This document shows, piece after piece, positions 36,891-45,952 of a stretch of DNA of 64,000 nt. Made by a program: the position numbers and the translations under genes. The stretch's first letter is position 1. Each line of letters opens with the position of its first letter. The notes under the pieces were generated by a model. The model saw nothing but the letters and a program-made list of their open reading frames with translations, did not search any database and was not told the DNA's origin. The DNA lies in NCBI RefSeq assembly GCF_009769385.1, contig NZ_VKAB01000015.1, positions 248,001 to 312,000 of the forward strand, written 5' to 3'. The DNA is from Saccharothrix deserti. GTDB lineage: Bacteria; Actinomycetota; Actinomycetes; Mycobacteriales; Pseudonocardiaceae.

Positions 36891-37367
36891 ATGGAACAGG
36901 GATATGCGGTGTTCCTGCTGCTCGGCGTGGTGCTGGTGCTGATCGACGGCCAGCTCATCTACCGCGGTGGCAAGGGGTACATGAGCCGCGCGTACGGCGA
37001 CCCGGAGGCGGCCAAGTCGATGACCCGCCTCGCGACGGTGCTCTTCCACCTCGTGGTGCTCGGGTTCCTCGCCATCGTGTCGATCATCACGGTCGACACC
37101 GGCGACCCGGTCAAGGACGTCGTGGTGAAGCTCGGCGTGATGTTCCTGGTCCTGGCGCTCGTGCACGCGGTGACGATGATGATCCTGGGCCGCATCCGCG
37201 ACCGGCAGCTCCAGCAGCAGCTGGCCGACGAGATGACCGAGGAGCACCGGCAGTACGAGCAGCAGCGGGCAGTGCCGCCCCAGACCAGGGTCGAACCGGT
37301 GCACGGCGCGCACGCGCCGCTGCCGGAGGAGCAGGTCGACCCGACGCAGGTCAAGACCATCCGCTAG
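36891..37367 (+). CDS. Membrane protein with three helices, function unknown
   Basis: 158 residues. Hydrophobic segments are at about 5-22 (AVFLLLGVVLVLIDGQLIY), 48-68 (VLFHLVVLGFLAIVSIITV) and 78-97 (LGVMFLVLALVHAVTMMIL). The C-terminal 60 residues are charged, Gln/Glu-rich and cytoplasmic. GGGAGG precedes the ATG. It is divergent from the dynamin operon, 87 bp apart. No family is recognised. Confidence 0.8.
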   Translation: MEQGYAVFLLLGVVLVLIDGQLIYRGGKGYMSRAYGDPEAAKSMTRLATVLFHLVVLGFLAIVSIITVDTGDPVKDVVVKLGVMFLVLALVHAVTMMILGRIRDRQLQQQLADEMTEEHRQYEQQRAVPPQTRVEPVHGAHAPLPEEQVDPTQVKTIR

Positions 37368-37475
37368 ACGCTTGTCGGCCTTGTCGGCAGACGTGGGTTC
37401 ATCCGCCTGGAGGACTAGGCGAGGTCAACCCGTGGCGCGACGCGCGGTAATTCGACCGGTATCTAACCTGGTCAC

Positions 37476-38660
37476 GTGCGGCGGCTGAGCCTGTGGATGC
37501 GAGCGCACCCGGTCTTCGGGGATTCCCTGATGGCCGGGTTGCTGCTGTTGTCCGACCTGGTCTCGCTGGCGTCCGGTTGGGCGACCGTGGCCGGCTCCAC
37601 GCTGCTGTTCGTCGGCGTGATGTTGATCGTTCCGGTCGCGTTCCGCCGCAAGTACCCGCTGGGCTCGTCCTACGTGATCCTGTTCGGCGGGGTGGTCCAA
37701 CTCCTCACCCACGGCGGGGTCGACACCGGGCTGCCGCTCCGGATGGCCGACTTCGCGCTGGCGATCGGGCTGTACACGGTGGTGGCGTACGTCGGCCGCC
37801 GGCAGGGCCTGCTGTACGCGATCTGGCTCGCCATCGGCACGTTCACGTGGGCCTTGTGGCGGATGGGCGGGACCGGCGAGGCCGCGGCCGCGGTGTTCGT
37901 GATCGCCGTCATCTTCGCGTTCAGCTGGGCGATGGGCGAGTTCGTCGGCGCGCGCCGGGCCTACCACTCCGAGCTGGAGCAGCGGCTCAAGCTGCTGGAG
38001 ACCGAACGGGACCAGCAGGCGCGGATCGCGGTCGGCGAGGAGCGGTCGCGGATCGCGCGCGAGCTGCACGACGTGGTCGCGCACGCGGTGAGCGTGATGG
38101 TGGTGCAGGCCGACGGCGCGAGCTACGCGATCAAGACCAACCCCGACCTGGCCGAGGCCGCCGTGCGGACCATCGCCGACACCGGCCGGCAGGCGTTGAC
38201 CGAGATGCGGCGGCTGCTGGGCGTGCTGCGGTCGGAGGACCAGTCCGGGACGCAGTGGGCGCCCCAGCCGGACGCGGGTGACCTGCACGAACTGGCCGAG
38301 AACTGCCGGGCGGCCGGGCTGCCGGTCCGGCTGGAGACGCTGGGCGATCTCGACGCGCTGCCCGCCGGCCTGGGGCTCGGCGTCTACCGGATCGTCCAGG
38401 AAGCGCTGACCAACACGTTGAAGCACGCGGGCTCCGGCGCTTCGGCGACCGTTCGTGTCACTCAGGTCGGTGATCTGGTGGAGGTGCTGGTGGCGGACGA
38501 CGGGTTCGGCACGCCCCACGACCTGGTCTCGGTGTCCGGTGGCAACGGCCTGATCGGGATGCGTGAACGCGCCGGCGTGCTCGGGGGCACGCTGGAGGCC
38601 GGCCCCAACCCCGGCGGCGGGTGGCGGGTGCGCGCCGTGCTCCCGCTGGTCCCGTCATAG
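37476..38660 (+). CDS. Sensor histidine kinase, NarL/DesK-type
   Basis: 394 residues. About five membrane helices occupy residues 15-160. A coiled linker follows, then the HisKA_3 dimerisation domain with the phospho-His in RIARELHDVVAHAVSVMVVQ. The HATPase domain has ALTNTLKHAG and NGLIGMRERAGVLGG. It pairs with the response regulator 31 bp downstream. The signal is unknown. GTG 37476 has no ribosome-binding site but sits 6 nt after TAACCT, so a leaderless mRNA is likely. Confidence 0.93.
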   Translation: MRRLSLWMRAHPVFGDSLMAGLLLLSDLVSLASGWATVAGSTLLFVGVMLIVPVAFRRKYPLGSSYVILFGGVVQLLTHGGVDTGLPLRMADFALAIGLYTVVAYVGRRQGLLYAIWLAIGTFTWALWRMGGTGEAAAAVFVIAVIFAFSWAMGEFVGARRAYHSELEQRLKLLETERDQQARIAVGEERSRIARELHDVVAHAVSVMVVQADGASYAIKTNPDLAEAAVRTIADTGRQALTEMRRLLGVLRSEDQSGTQWAPQPDAGDLHELAENCRAAGLPVRLETLGDLDALPAGLGLGVYRIVQEALTNTLKHAGSGASATVRVTQVGDLVEVLVADDGFGTPHDLVSVSGGNGLIGMRERAGVLGGTLEAGPNPGGGWRVRAVLPLVPS

Positions 38661-38691
38661 GGTGCGCCGGTCGTCTAGGAAAGGTGCCAGT

Positions 38692-39348
38692 GTGATCCGA
38701 GTACTGCTAGTGGACGACCAGGAGCTCATGCGCATGGGCTTCCGGATGGTGCTCGGCGCTCAAGAGGACGTCGACGTGGTCGGTGAGGCCGCCAACGGCC
38801 TCGACGCGGTGAACATGGCCGACCGGCTGCGGCCCGACGTGGTGCTGATGGACGTCCGGATGCCGGTGCTGGACGGGGTCGAGGCGACCAAGCGGATCGC
38901 CGAGGCGGGCACCGCGAAGGTGCTCGTGATGACCACGTTCGACCTGGACGAGTACGCGTTGTCGGCGTTGCGGAACGGCGCCTCCGGGTTCCTGTTGAAG
39001 GACACGCCGCCGGGTGACCTGGTGTCGGCCCTGCGGGCGGTGGCCAGCGGTGACGCGGTGGTGTCGCCTTCGGTGACCAAGCGCCTGCTGAGCCGGTTCC
39101 TCGGTGACGGCGGCGGTGAGCTGCGGGACGCCTCGGTGCTGGAGGTGCTGACCGAGCGGGAGCGCGAGGTGCTGGTGTTGATCGCCAAGGGGCTGTCGAA
39201 CACCGAGATCGCGCGGAAGCTGTTCCTGTCGGAGGCGACGGTGAAGACGCACGTGGGGCGCATCCTGGCGAAGCTGGAGCTGCGGGACCGGGTGCAGGCC
39301 GTGGTGCTGGCGTACGAGACGGGACTGGTCCGACCCGGCGACGTCTGA
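38692..39348 (+). CDS. NarL-family response regulator
   Basis: 218 residues. The receiver domain has the acidic pair DD at 8-9, the phosphorylated Asp54 in VVLMDVRMP, and Lys in GFLLKDTPPG. A LuxR-type HTH at about 150-210 has LTEREREVLVLIAKGLSNTEIARKLFLSEATVKTHV. It is the partner of the preceding kinase. The GTG start follows GGAAAGG. Target genes are unknown. Confidence 0.95.
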   Translation: MIRVLLVDDQELMRMGFRMVLGAQEDVDVVGEAANGLDAVNMADRLRPDVVLMDVRMPVLDGVEATKRIAEAGTAKVLVMTTFDLDEYALSALRNGASGFLLKDTPPGDLVSALRAVASGDAVVSPSVTKRLLSRFLGDGGGELRDASVLEVLTEREREVLVLIAKGLSNTEIARKLFLSEATVKTHVGRILAKLELRDRVQAVVLAYETGLVRPGDV

Positions 39349-39397
39349 CCGGACCGGACTTCCCGACTACGCCCGTTCGACAGGGGTCACCGCACGG

Positions 39398-40315
39398 TCA
39401 GCGGTACTTCGACGCGTCCGCCGTCGTGGGGTCGACGCCCGCCTTGAAGACCTCCTCGTACCAACGGCCCCAATCCGGTTGTGAACCGTCCAGGTCGGTG
39501 AAGCCGTACTCACGCATGAGGGTCCACGACGCGAGTGCCCTGCCGGTGAACCGGTGACGGTCCGGATCGGCGGCCAACGCCGCCACGCCGCGCCCCACGT
39601 AGTGCGGCGTCTCGGACATCGCGTAGTGCGGCTCCTTGGCGATCGCGTCGCGCCAGTCCGCCTCCGTCACACCGAAGCGCTCCAGCATCTGCTCCGACCG
39701 CAGGAAACCCGGCGTGACGGCGACCGACGTCCCGCCGAACGCCTCCAGCTCCTTCGCCATGACCGTGCCGAACCGCCGGATCGCGACCTTCACCGAGTCG
39801 TACGCCAACGACTCGCTGTAGAAGTCGTCGCTGTCGCCGTCGGTCACCTCGACCAGCAACCCGCCCGGCCTGCGCACCAGCAGCGGCAGCAGGCGGTGCA
39901 GCGTGACCAGGTGCGCCTGCACGCTGTTCTGCCACAGCTTGAGCTGTTTCTCCAGGTCCTGCTCCCAGAACACCTTGAACTCGGTGTCCGCCTCACCGCC
40001 CCAGACGTCGTCCACCAGGACGTCCAACTGCCCGTCCACTTCGGACTCGATGCGGGCGCGGAACGCGTCCACGTCCGCCGGCACGGTGAAGTCGCAGCGC
40101 ACCGGGACGCCCCGGCCGCCCGCCGCCGTGACGAGCTCCGCCGTCTCCTCGATCGTCTCGTCCCGGCCGATCGGCGACTTCCGCTCGCGCGTCGACCGAC
40201 CGCCGACGAACACCGTCGCGCCCGCCGCGCCCAACTCGACCGCGATCGCCCGCCCCGCTCCCCGCGTCGCCCCCGTGACCGCCGCGACCTTGCCTGACAG
40301 CGCCTTCGCCATCAT
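39398..40315 (-). CDS. Short-chain dehydrogenase/reductase
   Basis: 305 residues, longer than the usual 250. The NADP-binding motif is VTGATRGAGRAIAVELG, with an Arg-containing GGRST after strand 2 that favours NADP. The catalytic Tyr-Lys lie in LAYDSVKVAIRRF. Instead of the usual NNAG it has VDDVWGG. The substrate is unknown. Start ATG 40315 overlaps the TetR stop (ATGATG, with TGA inside), so it is co-translated with the TetR regulator. Confidence 0.9.
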   Translation of the reverse strand: MMAKALSGKVAAVTGATRGAGRAIAVELGAAGATVFVGGRSTRERKSPIGRDETIEETAELVTAAGGRGVPVRCDFTVPADVDAFRARIESEVDGQLDVLVDDVWGGEADTEFKVFWEQDLEKQLKLWQNSVQAHLVTLHRLLPLLVRRPGGLLVEVTDGDSDDFYSESLAYDSVKVAIRRFGTVMAKELEAFGGTSVAVTPGFLRSEQMLERFGVTEADWRDAIAKEPHYAMSETPHYVGRGVAALAADPDRHRFTGRALASWTLMREYGFTDLDGSQPDWGRWYEEVFKAGVDPTTADASKYR

Positions 40316-40881
40316 CTCCCCTTCCACGCGTCCAGCACCGCGTCCACGTCCTCCGCCAGCCGGTCCGCCAGCGCACCGCGCGGCCGGACCGACCAGTCCA
40401 TCGACACCCCGGAGAGCAGTCCGGTGAGCACCCGCGCCGCGCGTTCCGGTGACGGACCGTGCGGGAGGTCCACCCGACGGGTGAGCTCCAGCACGGTCTC
40501 CTCGGTCACCACGTACAGCTCGGCGAGCAGCGCGCGCAGCTCCGGGTCGATCAGGTCCACCCCGAGCTGGGCGAGGTGGTTCTGCGCCTCGACCGGGTCG
40601 GTCATGCCCTCGAACCACGACAGCAACGCCGCCCGCAGCCCGTCGACCGGGTCCGCCACGGCCGCCGCCGCACGCATCCGCTGCGCGATCGCCGCCGTGG
40701 TCTGCCTGGTCAGGGCCTGGAGCAGGCCGCTCTTCGAACCGAACCGCTGCGCCACCGTGCCCACCGAGACACCCGCCCGCGCCGCCACGTCGACGATGGT
40801 GAAGCCCGGCCCTTTACGGCCGATCACCTCCGCCGCGGCGGTCAGCAGTCGTTCGTCCGTGATCGTCTTCGGTCGTGCCAC
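40312..40881 (-). CDS. TetR-family regulator
   Basis: 189 residues. The DNA-binding domain (about 5-55) has ARPKTITDERLLTAAAEVIGRKG and an HTH with AARAGVSVGTVAQRFGSKSGLLQ. The C-terminal domain is helical and of unknown ligand. GTG 40881 is the first start that gives a normal TetR N-terminus; a 24-bp palindrome begins 4 bp upstream, too close for a longer protein to be likely. It is co-transcribed with the SDR gene and probably represses it and possibly the divergent HAD gene. Confidence 0.9.
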   Translation of the reverse strand: MARPKTITDERLLTAAAEVIGRKGPGFTIVDVAARAGVSVGTVAQRFGSKSGLLQALTRQTTAAIAQRMRAAAAVADPVDGLRAALLSWFEGMTDPVEAQNHLAQLGVDLIDPELRALLAELYVVTEETVLELTRRVDLPHGPSPERAARVLTGLLSGVSMDWSVRPRGALADRLAEDVDAVLDAWKGR

Positions 40882-40884
40882 GCC

Positions 40885-40908
40885 ATTATTGAACCACGGT
40901 TCATTAAT
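40885..40908. promoter_or_regulatory. TetR operator, 24-bp palindrome
   Basis: Arms of 11 bp around an AC centre: ATTA, T, TGAACC on the left and GGTTCA, T, TAAT on the right, with one mismatched pair. It lies between the TetR gene (start 40881) and the HAD gene (start 40932, -10 at 40919). It would block both promoters. Confidence 0.75.
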
Positions 40909-40931
40909 GCTCGCCCAGTAGGGTGACCACA

Positions 40932-41726
40932 GTGACCTGGAGACCACGCCTCATCGCCCTGGACATCGACGGCACCATCACCCCCGTAGGCCGCGAGGAC
41001 ATCGCGCCGGCCGTGCGCGCGGCCATCAACCGGGCCGTCGACGACGGCGCGCACGTGGTCCTCTCCACCGGCCGCAGCCTCATCGGCACCCGACCGATCG
41101 TCGACGACCTCGACCTGCGCGGCACCACCGCGATCTGCTCCAACGGCGCGGTGTGGTGGGACACGAACACCCGCGAGGTGGTCCGGCAGCTCGAGTTCGA
41201 CCCCGGCCCCTCGGTCGAACGGCTGCGCGCCCTGCTGCCCGGCGCGGTGTTCGCGGTCGAGGTGACCGGGGTGGGCAGCCTGTCGCTCGGCCGGTTCCCG
41301 GACGGCGACCTGTGGGGCGACGTGCACGAGGTGACGTTCGAGGAGCTGGTGGCCACGCCGACGTCACGGCTGGTCATGCGCTGGGTCGGCCGCACGCCCG
41401 AGGAACTGGCGCTGCGGGTGCTCGACGTGGAGCTGCCCGGTGTCGCGATGTCGTGCGACCACACCGAGCCGTGGCTGACGCTGTCGCCTCCCGGCGTGAC
41501 CAAGGGTGCGGCGCTGGAGGACCTGCGGTCCGCGCTCGGGGTGTCCGAAAAGGACACACTGGCCATCGGCGACGGGTCCAACGACGTGGAGATGCTGCGG
41601 TGGGCGGCGCACGGCGTCGCCATGGGCCAGGCGCCGGTCGCCGTCCAGGAGATCGCGGACGCGGTCACCGGCACGATCCTCGACGACGGCGCGGCGGCCG
41701 TGCTGGACCGGTACTTCGCCGCCTAG
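40932..41726 (+). CDS. HAD-superfamily phosphatase, Cof type
   Basis: 264 residues. HAD motif I is ALDIDGTITP, with the Asp nucleophile. Motif II is VLSTGRS, Lys is in GVTKGAALEDL, and motif IV is IGDGSNDVEMLRWA. The C2-type cap domain (about 85-185) places it in the Cof group, which dephosphorylates sugar phosphates or cofactor precursors. GTG 40932 lies 7 nt after TAGGGT (40919-40924) with no ribosome-binding site; GTG 40923 is less likely. It is immediately convergent with the multicopper oxidase gene. Confidence 0.9.
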   Translation: MTWRPRLIALDIDGTITPVGREDIAPAVRAAINRAVDDGAHVVLSTGRSLIGTRPIVDDLDLRGTTAICSNGAVWWDTNTREVVRQLEFDPGPSVERLRALLPGAVFAVEVTGVGSLSLGRFPDGDLWGDVHEVTFEELVATPTSRLVMRWVGRTPEELALRVLDVELPGVAMSCDHTEPWLTLSPPGVTKGAALEDLRSALGVSEKDTLAIGDGSNDVEMLRWAAHGVAMGQAPVAVQEIADAVTGTILDDGAAAVLDRYFAA

Positions 41727-43187
41727 CTAGTGGTGGTGGCCCTTGGCGGACAGCGTGCGCGGGGTCCGGTCCTCGGTGCCCGGCTCGACGATCACGAACT
41801 GGCCCATCATGCCCTTGTCCTCGTGCTTGAGGATGTGGCAGTGGTACATGTACGGCGTGGTCGGGTCGGCGTGGTGACCGAACTCGACGGCCAGCCGGAC
41901 CTTCGTCTTGCCCTCCACGAACACGGTGTCCTTCGGGCCGCGCAGGTGCTCCGGCGGCGCCTCGCCGTCGATGTCGAGCACGGTGAACGCCACCTCGTGG
42001 ACGTGGAAGTTGTGCGAGAAGGTGATGTTGTCGACCTCCCACACCTCGCGCGCGCCCGCCGGGACGACCTCGTCGATGCGGGCCATGTCCATCTCCTTGC
42101 CGTTGATGTTGGTGCCGCCGAGGGTGAACTTGCGGACCTTGGCGCCGGGGGCGATCGGTGGCACGCCCGACAGGGTGGCGGGCAGGTCCGGTGACGGCTT
42201 GAGCGTCGTGGCGGCGGTCAGCTTGAGCAGGTCGTAGTCGCCTTCCTCGACATCGCTGTCGCCCGCGTAACCGCGCAGCACCACCTGCTCGCCGGGCGTG
42301 AAGTCGACGACGATCTCGAACCGCTCGCCGGGGCTGATCCGGAACCGCCGCACGGGCGCGGGGGCGTTGAGCAGGCCCGCGTCCGATCCGATCACGTGGA
42401 ACGTGCGGTTGTCGGCGAAGCCGATGCTGTAGACGTGCGCGTTGGAGCCGTTGAGCACGCGGAAGCGGACCTTCGTCGTCGTGACCTCGAAGAACGGGTT
42501 GTAGGTGCCGTTGATCAGGATGTCGTCGCCGAGCAGGCCGAACGTGCCGCCGAACGCCTCGTCCAGCTCGCCGTCCGGGCGGAACTTCTTGTCCTGCACG
42601 ATCAGCGGGACGTCGTCCACGCCGTAGGTGTTCGGGAGGTTCGGCGCCTGGTCGTCGTCGAGGATGAACATGCCGACCAGGCCGCGGTAGACGTGTCGCG
42701 AGGTCAGGCCGTGCGGGTGCGGGTGGTACCAGCAGGTGGCGGCGGGCTGGTCGACCGTCCACTCCGGGTTCCACGTGGCGCCGGGCGCGATCATCTGGTG
42801 CGGGCCGCCGTCCATGACCGCGGGCAGGCGGACGCCGTGCCAGTGCAGGGTGGTGGCCTCGTCCAGCTGGTTCACCACGCCCATCGCGATCCGGTCGCCG
42901 CGGCGGGCGCGCAGCGTCGGTCCCAGGTGGTCGCCGTTGACGCCCCAGGTGGAGGCGGTCTTGCCGGGCAGCAGTTCGGCCCGGCCGGCGCGCAGGTGCA
43001 GCGGGAAGCGCTTGACGCCGTCCGGGCCGGGTTTCGGGTCGAGCACCGGCGGGATGCGCAGCGGGTTGGTGAAGGTCAGGGTGCCGGTGTTGCCGCCCGC
43101 GCCCGCGCCGCAGCCGGTCAGGCCGGTCACGCCGAGCAGTCCGGTGCCGACCAGGCCGGCGAGGGCGAGGAAGCCGCGTCGTCTCAT
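41727..43187 (-). CDS. Multicopper oxidase (exported)
   Basis: 486 residues. An RR-containing signal (MRRRGFLALAGL) with Cys26 in LTGCGAG indicates a Tat-exported lipoprotein. The copper motifs are in order: HWHGVRLP, CWYHPHPHGL, HNFHVHEVAF and YHCHILKHEDKGMMG (type 1 Cys with axial Met region). It resembles CueO/CotA-type oxidases of Cu(I), Mn or phenols. The natural C-terminus ends GHHH. It is not linked to the copper operon at 30-32 kb. No ribosome-binding site is evident. Confidence 0.93.
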   Translation of the reverse strand: MRRRGFLALAGLVGTGLLGVTGLTGCGAGAGGNTGTLTFTNPLRIPPVLDPKPGPDGVKRFPLHLRAGRAELLPGKTASTWGVNGDHLGPTLRARRGDRIAMGVVNQLDEATTLHWHGVRLPAVMDGGPHQMIAPGATWNPEWTVDQPAATCWYHPHPHGLTSRHVYRGLVGMFILDDDQAPNLPNTYGVDDVPLIVQDKKFRPDGELDEAFGGTFGLLGDDILINGTYNPFFEVTTTKVRFRVLNGSNAHVYSIGFADNRTFHVIGSDAGLLNAPAPVRRFRISPGERFEIVVDFTPGEQVVLRGYAGDSDVEEGDYDLLKLTAATTLKPSPDLPATLSGVPPIAPGAKVRKFTLGGTNINGKEMDMARIDEVVPAGAREVWEVDNITFSHNFHVHEVAFTVLDIDGEAPPEHLRGPKDTVFVEGKTKVRLAVEFGHHADPTTPYMYHCHILKHEDKGMMGQFVIVEPGTEDRTPRTLSAKGHHH

Positions 43188-43437
43188 GGTGACGATCGTG
43201 GTTTCCGCGCGGCTCGGAAACGTCGGCCGACAACGGTAAAACGCGGCGTAGTCCGGTGGCGGTAGTCGTCATCCCCTGGCGGTACGCGGGCGGTGTCCGT
43301 GCTGGGCTGACGCGGTGACCGGGGTTCGGCGAGCAGTGTTCGGCGGCGTGAAGCACGGGTCCGGGCGACTTGCGTACGGGCAAGATGTTCGCCGCACGGG
43401 GTATGCGCGCGCTCATCGCGGTGGAGGGGGACTGACC

Positions 43438-44574
43438 ATGGCACGGGCCGACATCGCGCTGGGCGGCGGGCTCGCGGCACTCGTGCTCGGCCTGAGCCTG
43501 CTCGGCGTGGGGCCGGAAGGGCCGGAAGGACCGCTGGACTGGGGCGCGGTGGCACTCGTCGTCGCGCTGGGCGTGGCCGTGGCGTTGCGCCGGCGCAACC
43601 CGTGGCTGGTGGTGTTGGCGACGAACGCGATCACGCTGGCGTGGTTCCACTTCGACTACCACGGCCGGCTGGTGACCGTCGCGCCGCTGATCGCCTGCTA
43701 CACGTTGGCCGCCCACCGGGGCTGGCGGGCGGGCGTCGGCGGCGCGCTGGTCACGGCGGCGGTGACGGTGGTCGTGGTGCGGCTGACGTTGGGCGGGGCG
43801 TGGTTCGACGACCAGGTCGTCAACGCGATCCCGCTGGAGGCGGCGGCTACGGCGCTCGGTGCGGCGGTGCACTCGCACCGGGCGTTCCGGGCGGGTGCGC
43901 GGGAACGGGCCGAGCGGATCGCGGAGGCGCGGTCCGAGCAGGCGGAGGAGCAGGCCAAGGCGCGGGCCGCCGAGGAACGGCTGGAGATCGCGCGCGAGCT
44001 GCACGACGTGTTCGGGCACACGATGGCGGCGATCAGCGTGCAGGCGGGGGTCGCGGTGCACGTGATGGAGCGCAAACCGGAGCAGGCCGCCGAGGCGCTG
44101 CAGGCGATCAAGCGGATCAGCGACGACGGGTTGGCCGAGGTGCAGGTGCTGCTGGGCGTGATGCGGTCGGAGAACGTGCGGGCGTTGACCGCGACCGGTG
44201 GTCTGGCGCAGTTGGAGAAGCTGCTGGTGGTGGCCGGGGTCGAGGTGGAGCTGTCGGTGAGCGGCGACGACCGGGCCGTGCCGGTGGGGGTGGACCTGGC
44301 GGCGTTCCGGATCGTCCAGGAGTCGCTGACCAACGTTCGGCGGCACGCCGGCGCGTCGAAGGTGTGGCTGACGTTGAGCTACGGCGAGGACTCGTTGGAG
44401 GTCGTGGTGCGGGACAACGGGTCACCGGGCGTGACGCAGTCCACGCCGGTCGGGGGTCACGGGATCGAGGGAATGCGTGCGCGAGCGCGTGCGCTGGGTG
44501 GCGAGCTGTCCGCTGGACGACTGGCCGACGGGTTCGAGGTGCGGTGCCGGTTGCCGACGCGGGAGGTTCGATGA
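43438..44574 (+). CDS. Sensor histidine kinase, NarL/DesK-type
   Basis: 378 residues. About five membrane helices (residues 8-140) are followed by a long coiled region (RERAERIAEARSEQAEEQAKA). The phospho-His is in EIARELHDVFGHTMAAIS, and the ATPase domain has SLTNVRRHAGASKVWL and HGIEGMRARARALGGEL. ATG 43438 has GGAGGGGG upstream; the frame is open further upstream without a better start. It overlaps its response regulator gene by 4 bp. Confidence 0.94.
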   Translation: MARADIALGGGLAALVLGLSLLGVGPEGPEGPLDWGAVALVVALGVAVALRRRNPWLVVLATNAITLAWFHFDYHGRLVTVAPLIACYTLAAHRGWRAGVGGALVTAAVTVVVVRLTLGGAWFDDQVVNAIPLEAAATALGAAVHSHRAFRAGARERAERIAEARSEQAEEQAKARAAEERLEIARELHDVFGHTMAAISVQAGVAVHVMERKPEQAAEALQAIKRISDDGLAEVQVLLGVMRSENVRALTATGGLAQLEKLLVVAGVEVELSVSGDDRAVPVGVDLAAFRIVQESLTNVRRHAGASKVWLTLSYGEDSLEVVVRDNGSPGVTQSTPVGGHGIEGMRARARALGGELSAGRLADGFEVRCRLPTREVR

Positions 44575-45221
44575 TCAAGGTGCTCATCGCCGACGACCAG
44601 GCGCTGGTGCGCGGCGGGTTCCGGGTGCTGGTCGACAGCGAGCCGGACATGGCCGTGGTCGGCGAGGCGGGTGACGGCGGCACGGCGGCGGCGCTGGCCC
44701 GTGAGACCAGGCCGGACGTGGTGCTGATGGACGTGCAGATGCCGGGTGTGGACGGGTTGGAGGGCATCCGGCGGATCGCGGGTGATCCGGAGCTGTCCGG
44801 GGTGCGGATCCTGATCCTGACCACGTTCGACGAGGACGAGTACGCGATCAAGGGCCTGGCCGCGGGGGCGAGCGGGTTCCTGCTGAAGAACACCGACCCG
44901 GCGCAGCTGCTGCACGGCATCCGGGTGGTCGCGGGCGGCGAGGAGCTGCTGTCACCGGGGCTGACCCGGCGGCTGATCGCGCGCATGACCAAGCCCGGCG
45001 CCGTCGACCACACCGTGTTCGACCAGCTCACCACGCGGGAACGGGAGGTCGTCGCGCTCGCCGCGCAGGGGTTGAGCAACGAGGAGATCACCCGTCAGCT
45101 GGTGATCAGCCCGGCCACCACGAAGACCCACATCAGCCGGGCGTTGGCCAAGTTGGGCGCCCGCGACCGGGCGCAGTTGGTCGCGCTGGCGTACCAGCAC
45201 GGCCTGGTCCAGCCCGGCTAG
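44571..45221 (+). CDS. NarL-family response regulator
   Basis: 216 residues. The receiver has Asp8/Asp9 and phospho-acceptor Asp54 (VVLMDVQMPGVDG) with Lys in GFLLKNTDPAQ. The LuxR HTH is LTTREREVVALAAQGLSNEEITRQLVISPATTKTHI. The start overlaps the kinase stop (ATGA), so the two are coupled. A three-unit array of 22-bp repeats begins 21 bp after its stop. Confidence 0.95.
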   Translation: MIKVLIADDQALVRGGFRVLVDSEPDMAVVGEAGDGGTAAALARETRPDVVLMDVQMPGVDGLEGIRRIAGDPELSGVRILILTTFDEDEYAIKGLAAGASGFLLKNTDPAQLLHGIRVVAGGEELLSPGLTRRLIARMTKPGAVDHTVFDQLTTREREVVALAAQGLSNEEITRQLVISPATTKTHISRALAKLGARDRAQLVALAYQHGLVQPG

Positions 45222-45242
45222 CGCCGGCCGCCCGCGTGTTCC

Positions 45243-45302
45243 GAGTGTTGAATTCGGGGGTCGTGAACGTAGGACACACGCTTGCTGAACGCAGGACTCA
45301 CG
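45243..45302. repeat. Array of three 22-bp repeats
   Basis: Unit cores begin at 45243, 45265 and 45287, exactly 22 bp apart. The second core, GAACGTAGGACACACG (45265-45280), is identical to two cores of the larger array at 57828-58029. The others are GAGTGTTGAATTCGG and GAACGCAGGACTCACG. The array fills the gap between the converging response regulator (stop 45221) and PPOX gene (stop 45306). Confidence 0.85.
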
Positions 45303-45305
45303 CGG

Positions 45306-45740
45306 TTAGTCCGCTATGCCCGTTTTGGCGACGATCTCGGCGTCGCGGATCCGGACCACGACCTCGCCGGGGACGCCGTTGCGCTCGGCGAACTCGTTCG
45401 CCCGGTCGGCGCCCATGTAGCGGGCGCCGATGCGGCCGGCCCAGTAGCTGACCTGCTCGGGGTTGTCGACCAGCTCGGCCCGGCCGGACACGGTGACGAA
45501 GGCGAACGGCGGCCGTTCGTCGTCCAGGCAGACCGACACCCGGCCGTCGCGCCGGATCGCCTTGCCCTTGATCGACTCCAGGGACGTGGTGAACACGATC
45601 GTGCCGCCGTCGAGGTCGACCCAGACGGGCGAGACGTGCGGCGACCCGTCCTTCCGGACGACCGCGAGCTTGCCGGTCCGCGCGGGCGTCGCCGAGACGA
45701 ACTCGCGCCACCAGCCATCGGGTGCATCGGTGTAACCCAT
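45306..45740 (-). CDS. PPOX-class (pyridoxamine-phosphate-oxidase-fold) protein
   Basis: 144 residues with the split beta-barrel typical of PNPOx-like flavin/F420 enzymes: TGKLAVVRKDGSPHVSPVWVDLDGG, KGKAIRRDGRVSVCLDDERPP, then FVTVSGRAELVD. Actinobacterial members reduce substrates with F420H2 or bind haem or flavin; which one applies is not clear. ATG 45740 has no ribosome-binding site but lies 7 nt after TACGGT. Its stop codon abuts the 22-bp repeat array. Confidence 0.88.
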   Translation of the reverse strand: MGYTDAPDGWWREFVSATPARTGKLAVVRKDGSPHVSPVWVDLDGGTIVFTTSLESIKGKAIRRDGRVSVCLDDERPPFAFVTVSGRAELVDNPEQVSYWAGRIGARYMGADRANEFAERNGVPGEVVVRIRDAEIVAKTGIAD

Positions 45741-45952
45741 GACCACAACCGTAGAGCCATCCCATCCCTGAGAACGACCCGGTGAACACCTAGGGGACAA
45801 CTCAGGGTCAACACGGATTACTACAACCGAGGTAGCGAGCACGATAAGACTGAAGTCGCACCGACGAGTCAACTACAGACCGATGTGCGAGCCCCCGTGG
45901 ACAAGGCAAGGTTCTGCCTAGTCCGGGGGATGTGTCGTCCAGGGGAGAAACC

